Shown here: in pieces, positions 1-8,352 of the stretch
How the letters are laid out: every line of letters starts with the position of its first letter
How positions within the stretch are numbered: position 1 is the stretch's first letter
NCBI GenBank assembly: GCA_964587625.1
Contig: CAZPLU010000014.1
Span: 1-58,333 of the forward strand
DNA length: 58,333 nucleotides
Source of the DNA: DAOPZJ01 sp964587625
GTDB taxonomy: Bacteria; Bacillota; Clostridia; Oscillospirales; JAKOTC01
Direction of reading: 5' to 3'
Made by a program: the position numbers and the translations under genes
Notes under the pieces: generated by a model
What the model was told of the DNA's origin: nothing
Seen by the model: only the letters and a program-made list of their open reading frames with translations
The model's database searches: none

Positions 1-83
1 GACGCCCTCGCGGTCACTTTGAACCGCTCTTTGTTCGCCAGACACGGGGCGGTTTCAATCACTTTGATCGATTTCAAAAACAT
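1..83 (-). CDS. Partial gene, start of an unidentified protein
   Basis: The start codon ATG lies at 83-81 and the gene runs off the window edge after 27 codons. An AAGGA ribosome site sits about 8 nt upstream. It begins 4 nt after the stop of the cysteine-desulfurase-like gene, so the two are probably one transcript. The visible N-terminus reads MFLKSIKVIETAP, followed by a Cys. It vaguely recalls small iron-sulfur or domain proteins of Clostridia, but too little is present to name it. Confidence 0.55.
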   Translation of the reverse strand, partial: MFLKSIKVIETAPCLANKERFKVTARA

Positions 84-87
84 ATGT

Positions 88-1230
88 TTATTTCCTTGCG
101 GTTTTAATATAATCCCTGATCGCTTGAATCAGGGTATCGATGTCTTGTGTGGTATTGAAATATCCAACGCTTGCCCGGACGGCGCCTGTTTCAACGGTAC
201 CCAAAACCCTGTGCGCCTGCGGGGAACAGTGAAGACCCGCGCGCACCATGATGCCCGCGTGCTCATCCAGCCATGCCGAGAGATGATACGGGTCTGTTTT
301 GTTGAGATTGAACGTGACCAGCCCCAAGCGATTTCCGGCGCTCTGCGGGCCGTATATTTCGACTTCGTCCATTTTCGCCAATCCGGCGAGGAGTTGGGAA
401 ACAAGGGCGATCTCGTGTTCACGGATTTTTTCGACCCCGGTATGCAATAAAAAGTCCGCGCCCGCTTTGAGACCCGCCAGCCCCATGGTGTTCATGGTTC
501 CCGCCTCGTATCGGTCGGGAACGCTGTCGGGCTGAAAGGGGGATTTTGAGATGGTACCCGTTCCGCCCGCTTTGAACGGTCGGAGTTTTATGCCTTCTTT
601 GATATAAAATCCGCCGGTACCCGTGGGTCCGAGCAGACCCTTATGACCCGTGAATGCCAAAAAATCCGCGCCCACCGCTCGGATATTGATGGGAATCGCT
701 CCCGCGGTCTGAGCCGCGTCTACCAGCACCGGGATATTCTTTTCGTGTGCCAGTTCGATGATTTTATCTAAGGGGAAAATATTGCCCAACACATTGGAGC
801 CGTGTACGAGGGCGACCAATTTGATGTTTTTGTCGAGGTGGTTCTTGAAATTTTGCAAATCCGCGGCGCCGTCCCTGGCGCACGAAAATGTGTGGATTTT
901 TACGTTTTTATCGCGCCGCAGAACGTTCAAGGGCCGCCACATGGCGTTGTGTTCAACGGCGGAGGTGAGAACCCCGTCGCCGCCATTCAAAAAGCCGTTC
1001 AAAATCAGATTGAGCGACTCGGTCACATTGCCCGTGAACACGATATTCGACGCCCTTTCGGCGCCCAAGAGCGCTGCGACGGATTTGCGCGCTCTGTAAA
1101 TGAGTTCCTGGGCGTCCCGCGCAAGGGCATAATTGCCCCGGCTTGCGTTTGCGCCGTTGTTTCTCATAAAGTCGTTCACGGCGGTATATACGCACTCGGG
1201 TTTCGGAAAACTCGTCGCGCTGTTGTCCAA
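88..1230 (-). CDS. Aminotransferase class V, cysteine desulfurase-like (NifS/SufS fold)
   Basis: A 380-residue PLP enzyme that probably removes sulfur from cysteine for Fe-S cluster or other sulfur transfer. His93, Asp171 and Gln174 contact the cofactor in this family. The PLP lysine is Lys197 in FTGHKG, and the persulfide cysteine is Cys335 in RAGLHCSP. The length is normal for the family. The start is odd. An in-frame TAA lies just upstream and there is no ATG or GTG. The first usable codon is TTG at 1230, but the ribosome site (complement of 1251-1257) is about 20 nt away. Family members usually begin MIYLDN, and here the codons before TTG read I-G-I-Y, so a rare ATC or ATT start is possible. 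The subfamily is not certain: some such proteins are selenocysteine lyase-like. Confidence 0.85.
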   Translation of the reverse strand: MDNSATSFPKPECVYTAVNDFMRNNGANASRGNYALARDAQELIYRARKSVAALLGAERASNIVFTGNVTESLNLILNGFLNGGDGVLTSAVEHNAMWRPLNVLRRDKNVKIHTFSCARDGAADLQNFKNHLDKNIKLVALVHGSNVLGNIFPLDKIIELAHEKNIPVLVDAAQTAGAIPINIRAVGADFLAFTGHKGLLGPTGTGGFYIKEGIKLRPFKAGGTGTISKSPFQPDSVPDRYEAGTMNTMGLAGLKAGADFLLHTGVEKIREHEIALVSQLLAGLAKMDEVEIYGPQSAGNRLGLVTFNLNKTDPYHLSAWLDEHAGIMVRAGLHCSPQAHRVLGTVETGAVRASVGYFNTTQDIDTLIQAIRDYIKTARK

Positions 1231-1380
1231 GTAGATTCCGATGACAATCGCCCTCCCTGTCGGTTAATGAAGCTTCTTCGACAATTCCGCCTTATCGATT
1301 GATTCACCGTGTGGGCATTAGGGGCGACGCCATCCCATTTCATACGGCTCGGTGTAATTTTGGCGGTTCACATAATAAGT

Positions 1381-1417
1381 AAAAACCCGCAAACGGCTTT
1401 AATTCGCCATTTACGGG
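1381..1417 (-). terminator. Intrinsic terminator after the tRNA-Ser pair
   Basis: On the minus strand a 12-bp stem (arms 1406-1417 and 1386-1397, two G-U pairs) is followed by a run of five T. It lies 7 nt after the encoded CCA of the tRNA-Ser(GCU) and ends the tRNA transcript. Confidence 0.8.
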
Positions 1418-1423
1418 CTTGTT

Positions 1424-1515
1424 TGGCGGAGAAGGAGAGATTTGAACTCTCGCGACGGTTACCCGTCCTACGCCCTTAGCAGGGGCGCCTCTTCGGCCAA
1501 CTTGAGTACTTCTCC
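1424..1515 (-). tRNA. tRNA-Ser(GCU)
   Basis: A 92-nt tRNA with a long variable arm, as expected for serine. Acceptor arms GGAGAAG and CTTCTCC pair exactly. The discriminator is G and the CCA end is encoded (complement of 1424-1426). The anticodon loop CTGCTAA gives GCU, reading AGC and AGU. It is second in a two-gene serine tRNA unit. Confidence 0.95.
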
Positions 1516-1611
1516 ATACGGCCAAAGGTCTTCGTTTTCAATTTTTAGATGTGGTCTTGACACCGCTCGGTGGTATATGCGCCGAAAACGGAAATCCAAA
1601 GTCCGACTTTT

Positions 1612-1698
1612 TGGCGGAGAGAGTGAGATTCGAACTCACGGCTCTTGCGAGTCACCGGTTTTCAAGACCGGCTCCTTAAACCACTCGGACATCTCTCC
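1612..1698 (-). tRNA. tRNA-Ser(UGA)
   Basis: An 87-nt tRNA with a long variable arm. Acceptor arms GGAGAGA and TCTCTCC pair, the discriminator is G and CCA is encoded. The anticodon loop TTGAAAA gives UGA, reading UCA and other UCN codons. It lies 96 nt upstream of tRNA-Ser(GCU) on the same strand, so the two are probably processed from one precursor. Confidence 0.95.
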
Positions 1699-1711
1699 GA
1701 ACAGCTTCAAC

Positions 1712-1740
1712 ATCATAGCATACCGATTTTCCGTTGTCAA
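1712..1740 (-). promoter_or_regulatory. Sigma-A promoter for the tRNA-Ser pair
   Basis: Minus-strand TTGACA (1740-1735), a 17-bp spacer and TATGAT (1717-1712), just upstream of tRNA-Ser(UGA). Confidence 0.8.
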
Positions 1741-1803
1741 TATTCAGAGAGAAAAAATGCACAACACAGAGGGGTAAATGCTCGAAAATGCTCGCGTTCA
1801 TAC

Positions 1804-2382
1804 TCACAGCTTCACGCCATCATGCGCGAAAACGCGTTTCAAAGAGAGCAGGCAACACTTCAGATCAAATCCGAACGACATTTTTTTCACATATTCGCCG
1901 TCGTATTCCGCTTTTTGCACGCTTGTCAGCTCGTCGCGCCCGTTGATCTGCGCCCAGCCGGTCAACCCCGGTCGAACGGAGTTTGCCCCGACCCTGTCGC
2001 GCTCCTCGATCAGATCATATTGATTGAACAGCGCCGGCCTGGGCCCGACCACCGACATGTCCCCACGCAGGATATTGAACAGTTGCGGCAGCTCGTCCAA
2101 GCTGTATTTGCGCAGAAACCGCCCGACGCCGGTGACGTAAAACTGCGGATTCTCGAGCAGATCGGTGGCGAGATCCTTCGGCGTGTCGGTGCGCATGGTC
2201 CGGAATTTATAAATATTAAATAATCGTTTGTCCTTTTTGACGCGCTTTTGCACAAAGAACACCGGCCCTTTGGAGTCGAGCTTGACGGCGAGCATGATGC
2301 ACAGGAAAAACGGTCCGATCAGCAAAACCGCGATCAGCGCCGCTAAAAAATCCAAAATCCGCTTGATTGCCGCCTGATACAT
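1804..2382 (-). CDS. Bacterial sugar transferase (undecaprenyl-phosphate sugar-1-phosphate transferase)
   Basis: A 192-residue membrane enzyme. By family it transfers a sugar-1-phosphate from a nucleotide sugar to undecaprenyl phosphate, the first step of capsule, exopolysaccharide or glycan assembly. An N-terminal membrane segment (about 10-32) is followed by the catalytic domain with KGPVFFVQKR, YKFRTMR, DELPQ (96-100) and VVGPRP (111-116), all conserved. It is the short, PssL/EpsL-like form lacking the large N-terminal multi-membrane part of WcaJ. No glycosyltransferases lie next to it, so it is an orphan and its substrate cannot be told. Confidence 0.9.
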   Translation of the reverse strand: MYQAAIKRILDFLAALIAVLLIGPFFLCIMLAVKLDSKGPVFFVQKRVKKDKRLFNIYKFRTMRTDTPKDLATDLLENPQFYVTGVGRFLRKYSLDELPQLFNILRGDMSVVGPRPALFNQYDLIEERDRVGANSVRPGLTGWAQINGRDELTSVQKAEYDGEYVKKMSFGFDLKCCLLSLKRVFAHDGVKL

Positions 2383-2453
2383 CGAAAACCTCTCAAAACA
2401 GTCGTCGGGCGCGTCAGGTTATCATACCCGCGTGATCCGGTAAAATTATAATT

Positions 2454-3080
2454 TTATCCCGCCGAAATGTCAAGAAATTCCGTGCTGCCGGATTGGATGC
2501 GCGCCCGCCCGGAGGTCAGCTCGGCCAGCGCGCCGGTCAAAACCGCCGCTTGTTTTTGCGGCAGATAATAATAAAAAACCACTTTATCGGTATACACCGT
2601 ATTGGTGATGACCGCGCCGCCGGTTTGCAACGCGTTTTTCACCCGGTCGCCGTCGGCGTATTCCACCGTGGTTGTAAACCGTTCGCACAGCGTCATCGTC
2701 ACGATCCCGGCGGCTTCTACACCCAGTTTCGCAGATGTGCCGTATGCCCGCGCCAGTCCGCCCGCGCCGAGCAGAACCCCGCCGAAATAGCGTGTCACCA
2801 CAATCGCGCTCTTGAAGATACGCCCCGCTCTCAGCACTTGCAATACAGGCGTTCCCGCGGTTCCCGACGGCTCGCCGTCGTCGCTGGCGCGCAAGTGTCC
2901 GTCGTCGATCAAGTATGCCCAGACATTGTGGGTCGCGTCTTTGTATTGCTGTTTGATGCGCGAGATAAACGCCTCCGCATCATCGGCGGTTTCGACCGGG
3001 CGTGCCGTGGCGATGAATTTCGACCGCTGTTCGATGAACACGGCCGCCGCTTCGGTTTTCAGGGTCAGGTAACTGTCCAT
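2454..3080 (-). CDS. YigZ / IMPACT family protein
   Basis: A 208-residue protein of the UPF0029/YigZ family, with an N-terminal IMPACT domain (KFIATARPV, SDDGEPSGTAGTP, VVTRYFGG) and a smaller C-terminal domain. Eukaryotic IMPACT acts in translational control, but the bacterial role is not settled. I place the start at ATG 3080, where GGAGAG lies 4 nt upstream. A longer reading to 3155 adds 25 basic residues without a ribosome site and is unlikely. Confidence 0.9.
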   Translation of the reverse strand: MDSYLTLKTEAAAVFIEQRSKFIATARPVETADDAEAFISRIKQQYKDATHNVWAYLIDDGHLRASDDGEPSGTAGTPVLQVLRAGRIFKSAIVVTRYFGGVLLGAGGLARAYGTSAKLGVEAAGIVTMTLCERFTTTVEYADGDRVKNALQTGGAVITNTVYTDKVVFYYYLPQKQAAVLTGALAELTSGRARIQSGSTEFLDISAG

Positions 3081-3173
3081 AGGTCTCTCCGTTAAATTGC
3101 CGCGCAAGGATGCCAAATAAAGCAAAAAGCGGTACCGCGCCCGTAGCGACAGCACCGCGAAATCTTTGCCGAA

Positions 3174-3380
<207 letters not shown>

Positions 3381-3465
3381 GTCGTCTCACCTCTTTGTTT
3401 GCCGTTGTCAACGGACAGTCCTGCCCGCGACAAATGTCATGACCCGAAGGTCTTAACAGCGGTTT

Positions 3466-3494
3466 ATTATAACACGCGCCCGCCGGCCTGTCAA
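3466..3494 (-). promoter_or_regulatory. Consensus sigma-A promoter for rpmE
   Basis: Minus-strand TTGACA (3494-3489), a 17-bp GC-rich spacer and TATAAT (3471-3466). Both boxes match the consensus perfectly. The leader to rpmE is about 80 nt. Confidence 0.85.
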
Positions 3495-3589
3495 GGATTT
3501 TTACCGAATATCTTCAATACGAAAACTGCCCCGATTACGTTTATATACGGCGGTATTGCAAAACTGCCGGTATACGGTACACGCTTTGT

Positions 3590-3901
3590 TTATGATAGTT
3601 CCGTAATGCGCAGTTTTTCCACCGTGACCGTAGAATTTGCAAAAGTACCGATCATGACAGGCGCCGACAACCTAAAGTCGGGATTTTTTTGAAACGCAGC
3701 GATATACCCATCATCGCCGCCGATCATTCGAATTTCACCGTTTACTTTTACCGCCATGATGTCCCTGCCGAGCATCCATTCAATATCGACAAATTGATCG
3801 GTCGGGATATTTCCGCATTTTGCATAAGTGTTGAAATTCCCGTCCGTTATATTATCGATGCCCAAATCGTCGGGCATATAAAGATTTTTAAACGATATCA
3901 T
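3590..3901 (-). pseudogene. C-terminal remnant of the MerR-type regulator, cut off by an in-frame TGA
   Basis: This 103-codon segment directly follows the TGA stop (3904-3902) of the upstream regulator, in the same frame. Its sequence (VDIEWMLGRDIMAVKVNGE, then FRLSAPVMIGTFANSTVTVE) is a beta-rich sensory tail that I recognise from full-length clostridial relatives. It has no ribosome site, because the ATG at 3901 touches the stop codon. I infer that one gene was split by a single nonsense change, probably GGA (Gly) to TGA. The rest of the frame is still open, so the lesion is recent or is a sequencing error. Confidence 0.65.
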
Positions 3902-5140
3902 TCACTTTGAATAACATATCTGGATGTCTGTGCTGCTCGTTTTAGCGCGTAATTCTATTTTCATCGGCACATGGAAATGTTGCGCTGTCGACATTCCGTT
4001 TTTAAAAACATTCGTTTTAATCAGCATGAATCCGTTTTCATATTTTAACTCTACTTCCCCGTGTTTTTCCATTGACGTTAAATCAATATCTGCCGATTTA
4101 TTTTGCGAAGCTGACTTTTCCGCATTTTGCAACAATTTGATAAGCTTTCTATTTTGTTCATCGGTAAATTTGTTCATTTCTTTGATCGGTACATAGATAT
4201 CCATATATTCGGTATGAAACACGGTATCGAATAAATCGGTGTTTTTCAACCCCAAAAAATTCAGCGGATTAAAATACACTTCATGGCGCGGTCTTTTTCC
4301 CGGGTTCCATTGGTATTCGTCGTTGTTCAAAACCCATTCGTCTATTGCCGATAAGCCGCCATTATTTTCCCCGGCGACAGTAACAACCGCCCATAATCCG
4401 CCCTCGAACGGGGCTTTTATAAACGGCGCGGAGACATTCATGTCTTCCGGTATCGTCACAAAAAACCAAGAACCCGACCGATCGCCCACTCCGTGGCTGA
4501 AAACTTTGAAATCCGGTTTGATTTTGAACAAATCCGCGTCTTTGATAAACTTTTCCATTGTGTTTTTTGCGTTTTCATCGGGAGGGTTGCAATCCTTGCA
4601 CCACATTTTTGCCACCGTTTCAGTCGGACGGTATACGACCCTCACGAGATTTCGCAAGGTTTTGTTGAGGGTTTCGGCCGCTTCGTTCAATTCATCCATG
4701 GTTTTATTTTCCTTCACATTTTTTTGGATCAGGGAGAGGGACTCGGCAAGTTTTACCACGGATTCGTCGGTCAGCAGGTTCAAGTTCAGCCGGACGGCGG
4801 CGAGTTCCTCGATTTTGGCCACGAAAATTTCGAGCGCCGATTTAATGGTCGATAAAGCGGCTATTTCGTTTTCGAGCTCCGAAATGTTTTTCTTGAAAAT
4901 CTCAACGGCCGTCGCCGCTCCGGGATTGTCCAAGATGACGCAAATCTGCCTGATGGGAATCTGGAGCTTGCGCAAAATCACGATCTGTTGAAGGCGCCTT
5001 ATGTTTTCGCCGTCGTAGACCCGGTAGGAATAACCCTCCTTGCGAAAGCTTTTCAAAAGCCCGCTCTGCTCGTAATAACGCAGCATCCGCGCGGAGACGC
5101 CGAAGGTTTTCGAGACCTGACTGACCGTTTGGAGTTCCAT
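3902..5140 (-). CDS. MerR-family transcriptional regulator with effector-binding domain (truncated by in-frame TGA)
   Basis: A 412-residue product. The MerR winged helix is at about 1-70 (TVSQVSKTFGVSARMLRYYEQSGLL), a coiled-coil at about 75-160, then a GyrI/BmrR-like ligand-binding region (SGSWFFVTIPEDM, APFEGGLWAVVTVAG, YMDIYVPIKEM), and the start of a C-terminal beta domain that continues after the stop codon (3590-3901). By family it binds a dyad in a long promoter spacer and twists it when a small lipophilic ligand binds. A promoter with a 19-bp spacer lies just upstream (5171-5201), so autoregulation is likely. No transporter target lies beside it. The ribosome site GGGGAGGG lies 9 nt before ATG 5140. 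DNA-binding and ligand domains are complete, so the truncated protein may still work. Confidence 0.85.
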   Translation of the reverse strand: MELQTVSQVSKTFGVSARMLRYYEQSGLLKSFRKEGYSYRVYDGENIRRLQQIVILRKLQIPIRQICVILDNPGAATAVEIFKKNISELENEIAALSTIKSALEIFVAKIEELAAVRLNLNLLTDESVVKLAESLSLIQKNVKENKTMDELNEAAETLNKTLRNLVRVVYRPTETVAKMWCKDCNPPDENAKNTMEKFIKDADLFKIKPDFKVFSHGVGDRSGSWFFVTIPEDMNVSAPFIKAPFEGGLWAVVTVAGENNGGLSAIDEWVLNNDEYQWNPGKRPRHEVYFNPLNFLGLKNTDLFDTVFHTEYMDIYVPIKEMNKFTDEQNRKLIKLLQNAEKSASQNKSADIDLTSMEKHGEVELKYENGFMLIKTNVFKNGMSTAQHFHVPMKIELRAKTSSTDIQICYSK

Positions 5141-5170
5141 GATTTTTTCCCTCCCCTGCCCAATGCAAAG

Positions 5171-5201
5171 AGTATAAAGTACGACATCGTGTCCGAGTCA
5201 A
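5171..5201 (-). promoter_or_regulatory. MerR-type promoter with 19-bp spacer upstream of the merR-like gene
   Basis: Minus-strand TTGACT (5201-5196), then 19 bp, then TATACT (5176-5171). A small dyad, GACA-N3-TGTC, lies inside the spacer. Overlong spacers with a central dyad are the known hallmark of MerR-controlled promoters. The transcript would start about 25 nt before the regulator's start codon. Confidence 0.65.
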
Positions 5202-5352
5202 GGGGTGTTTGAAATATTTTTCGAACCTTTTTACCCGCAGCGAAAACAATTCAAATTCTAATAACATTCTGCTATATTGTCTTGCCCCTTGTATTATAAG
5301 ACGTATTCATGTTAATTTCAATTCATTGATTATGGATTAAAATCAAACTGCT

Positions 5353-7707
5353 TTATTCCGCCCGATACAAAATCTGTTTTGCCCGCGAACAAGCCAGCAG
5401 GTCTTTTTCGCTCTCCCTGAACAAGGGCAGCAGGGCTTCGGGCGCGTTCACGGCCATCTCATCGATCTCGGCGCGCATCGAGAGGCTGCGTTCGGACTTG
5501 TATTTGCGCACCTCGGCCACGGATTTTTTCAAATATTCGCCGAACGCCAAAATAGTTTCGTCGGGCATTTCGGCTTGTTCCCATTTGAGCAGATGGATCG
5601 ACTTTTCGCCCTCGTGCCGCCTGAAAAAATCCTGATAGATCGCCTCGGTCATGTGCGGGACATACGGCGCGTACAGCTTCAAAATCGAGAGCAAGGCGTG
5701 ATAGAGCGCGTGCTGTCCGCTTGCCCGCGCTTCTTCGCCGTGGACGTCGGGCTGATAGAGCCGATCTTTGGCAATCTCGATGTAGTTGTCGCAAAAATCC
5801 TTCCAAAACAAATCGTCGATCTCGTGCCGCGCCGAGCCGATTTCATATTCAAACAAGTATTGCCGCGCCTTTTCCACCGTCTCGCTGACCCGCGCCAGCA
5901 TCCAACGGTCGACCGGCAACAACTCCGGCGTTTGGGTGAGGTCGATGTCCTGTAAATGCGAAATGGCGAATTTCGACGCGTTCCACAGTTTTATCAAAAA
6001 CCGCTTTGCCTCCGCCAAATCGTCCGGCGAAAAGAAAGTGTCACTACCGAGTTTCGCGCTCGCCGCCCAATACCGCATCACATCAGCCGAGTGCTGCGCA
6101 ATCAGGTTGACAGGTGAATATTCGCTGTTGCCCTTGGATTTGCTCAGTTTTTCACCCTTTTTAACCAGTCCGAACCCGCTGATCATCACGTCCTTCCACG
6201 GCAGGGCTCCCGTGTGGTACAGCGACCGAACAATCGTGTAAAACGTCCAGGTGCGGATGATCTCGTGCGCCTGCGCCCGCATGGACATCGGCACGAGCGG
6301 AATGCCGTTGCGCTCGTTGATCTGCGGCGTCAAGGACGAAGTCGCCCAAGTGTCGAGCACCGCGCCTTCGGGGATGAATTCCCCGCAACCGCACGCGCAT
6401 TTCCCCGAATAGGGCGTCTCGAGCGGATTCACCGGAAGTTGATCGGCTTCGGCGAACACCGGCTTTCCGCACCGCTTGCAATACCAGACCGGGAACGGAA
6501 TGCCGAAATAGCGCTGCCGCGAGATGCACCAGTCCCATTTCAAGTTCGACACCCAGTCGACATAGCGCCCCTTCATCGACTCGGGATACCAGTTCAGCTC
6601 GTCGGCGGCCTTTAAAAACCGCTCCTTTTCCGACAGCACATCGATATACCATTGCCGCGACGGGAGGATCTCGGTTTCGGTTCCGCAGCGTTCGTGGACG
6701 GCGACCGCGTGGATGATCTCCTCGGATCTGAACAATAACCCTTTTTCTCCGAGCAGCCGGATGATCTCCTTTCGGGCGGCTTTGATCTTCAGTCCGCCGA
6801 TGAACGGCACGCTCGGGTCGATCAGGCCGTCCGGCGTGATCACCCTGCGGTACGGCAGATCGTATTGCCTCGCCCATTCGGCGTCGGCGCCGTCTCCGAA
6901 AGTCGCGCACATCACCGCGCCGGTGCCCTTGTCGATGCCGACTTTTTCGTCGGCCATCACCGGGATCTCATAATCATATAACGGCACTCTGACTTTTTTG
7001 CCGACAAAGCGGGCGTGGCGTTTGTCCTGCGGATTCACGAACAGGCAGACGCAGCCGTACAGCAGTTCCGGGCGGGTCGTCGCCACCTCGATGACTTCGT
7101 CGCCGCAGGCAAACGGAAGATAATTAAAACTCGAATCGACGTCTTTGGTATCCAGTTCCGCTTGCGCGATCGAGGTTTTGCACTCTGTGCACCAAAGCAC
7201 CGGCGATTCCTTGCAATAGGCCTTTCCCTTTTTGACGAGTTCGAGAAACAGCCCCTGCGAGATTTTTCGAACCTCGGGGCTGATGGTCGTATATTGCAGA
7301 TTCCAATCCGCCGAAAACCCCAGCGACTGCCACAATTCGCGAAATTCCCGCTCGTATTTTTCGGTTGTGACCAGACATTTTTCAATGAACTCACCGCGCG
7401 GCAGGTCCTTTGCGGCGATGCCCCCGTCGCGCTCGACCAGCCGCTCGGTCGGCAGGCCGTTGTCGTCGAACCCGAACGGGTAAAAGACATTATATCCCTG
7501 CATACGCCGGAACCGCGCGATCATCTCGGCCTGCGCATACGAAAAGATATGCCCGATGTGCAAACTCCCGCTGACCGTGGGCGGCGGCGTGTCGATGGAA
7601 TAGAGGTCGCCCTCGGCGTTCGGGTCAAAACGGTAGATCTGTTCTTTCGCCCAAAAGTCCTGCGTCTGTTTTTCCGTTGCGGTAAAATCGTAGTTCTTCT
7701 CCATCAT
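5353..7707 (-). CDS. valS: Valyl-tRNA synthetase, archaeal/Rickettsia-type
   Basis: A 784-residue class I synthetase that charges tRNA-Val. The signature HIGH is at about 50-53 (SLHIGHIFS) and the KMSKS variant is GEKLSKSKGN. The editing domain is present. The region after HIGH reads FGFDDNGLPTERLVER. This is typical of archaeal-type ValRS (also known from Rickettsia), not of the usual bacillar or clostridial enzyme, which is about 880 residues, has a GTDHAGIATQ-like segment there and ends in a coiled-coil arm. The arm is missing here. I infer an old horizontal replacement. The start is ATG 7707 or the adjacent ATG 7704, 4 or 7 nt from GGAGGG. A T-box leader controls it. Confidence 0.93.
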   Translation of the reverse strand: MMEKNYDFTATEKQTQDFWAKEQIYRFDPNAEGDLYSIDTPPPTVSGSLHIGHIFSYAQAEMIARFRRMQGYNVFYPFGFDDNGLPTERLVERDGGIAAKDLPRGEFIEKCLVTTEKYEREFRELWQSLGFSADWNLQYTTISPEVRKISQGLFLELVKKGKAYCKESPVLWCTECKTSIAQAELDTKDVDSSFNYLPFACGDEVIEVATTRPELLYGCVCLFVNPQDKRHARFVGKKVRVPLYDYEIPVMADEKVGIDKGTGAVMCATFGDGADAEWARQYDLPYRRVITPDGLIDPSVPFIGGLKIKAARKEIIRLLGEKGLLFRSEEIIHAVAVHERCGTETEILPSRQWYIDVLSEKERFLKAADELNWYPESMKGRYVDWVSNLKWDWCISRQRYFGIPFPVWYCKRCGKPVFAEADQLPVNPLETPYSGKCACGCGEFIPEGAVLDTWATSSLTPQINERNGIPLVPMSMRAQAHEIIRTWTFYTIVRSLYHTGALPWKDVMISGFGLVKKGEKLSKSKGNSEYSPVNLIAQHSADVMRYWAASAKLGSDTFFSPDDLAEAKRFLIKLWNASKFAISHLQDIDLTQTPELLPVDRWMLARVSETVEKARQYLFEYEIGSARHEIDDLFWKDFCDNYIEIAKDRLYQPDVHGEEARASGQHALYHALLSILKLYAPYVPHMTEAIYQDFFRRHEGEKSIHLLKWEQAEMPDETILAFGEYLKKSVAEVRKYKSERSLSMRAEIDEMAVNAPEALLPLFRESEKDLLACSRAKQILYRAE

Positions 7708-7732
7708 GAAACCCTCCGAAACAAAAATAAAT

Positions 7733-8072
7733 AAAAACAAAAAACGCCCCAAAGCAAATAATTTGCTTCAAGGCGAACGTTATTGACAGTCCGCGGTACC
7801 ACCTGAATTCGGAAAAAACTTTCCGCGCTTAGCCGATACGGGATAAAAACTTTATCCGATATCGCCCCCGTTATAACGTTTGGGGTTTCCGTTGAGGCCT
7901 ACTGGAAGATGAAATCTCCGTTCGGTTCACGGCTCGGGGGCTACTTTATTACGCTCGTTTTGCGAAGGGCTCGCACCGACCGCCTTCTCTCTGATAACAA
8001 TCGTTGTAAACGATTGTTTACAAAACATCAAACGTCTACTCTTCCCCGTCAATGCCTTTGTGATATTCAATT
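7733..8072 (-). promoter_or_regulatory. T-box leader of valS
   Basis: The minus strand carries the T-box core GGTGGTACCGCGGA (7803-7790). The antiterminator region is followed by a 14-bp terminator hairpin (arms 7775-7762 and 7758-7745) and a T-rich run to 7733. Upstream are the Stem I signatures AGAGAG, GGTGCGAG and, further on, AGTAGGCCTCAACGG. By family, uncharged tRNA-Val pairs with the specifier and the T-box and permits read-through. Two GTA triplets lie in the Stem I distal part (about 7940-7955). I could not place the specifier for certain. Confidence 0.92.
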
Positions 8073-8078
8073 TGTCAT

Positions 8079-8107
8079 AGTATATCACCGAACGTTTGAA
8101 AAATCAA
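8079..8107 (-). promoter_or_regulatory. Promoter of the valS T-box transcript
   Basis: Minus-strand TTGATT (8107-8102), a 17-bp spacer and TATACT (8084-8079). It would give a leader of about 365 nt before valS. Confidence 0.7.
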
Positions 8108-8127
8108 CTCCCATGGATTCAGGGGTT

Positions 8128-8165
8128 TCATGCCGAGGATGCCGGGTCATGCCGAGGATGCCGGG
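8128..8165. repeat. Two tandem 19-bp units
   Basis: Two exact head-to-tail copies (8128-8146 and 8147-8165) of TCATGCCGAGGATGCCGGG in the gap between the valS promoter and the next gene. The rest of this gap (8166-8352) shows no gene and only a weak TTATAG-like -10. Confidence 0.85.
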
Positions 8166-8352
8166 TTTTACCTGATTTTTGCCGAATTGGGTCTTTTTTG
8201 CGCTACAGAAGTTTTTCGTTTTATGTTATAGTTGATTGTGTCGGCAGCCGCGAACACGGCGGCGGATGCGGCAGCCGTATATATCATATTTTTAAAGCAA
8301 CCGAACCATAAAAAACACACAAGCCGATTGTAATTTTGAAGGAGAACCCGAT

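Noticed and set aside
19..1302. Long plus-strand frames across the cysteine-desulfurase-like gene
   Set aside because: They are shadows of the minus-strand gene, show no family features and have no ribosome sites.
3081..3155. N-terminal extension of the YigZ protein
   Set aside because: It lacks a ribosome site and family similarity. ATG 3080 has both.
5459..6910. Several long frames on both strands inside valS
   Set aside because: Arg- and Pro-rich shadow frames typical of GC-rich coding DNA, fully overlapped by valS.
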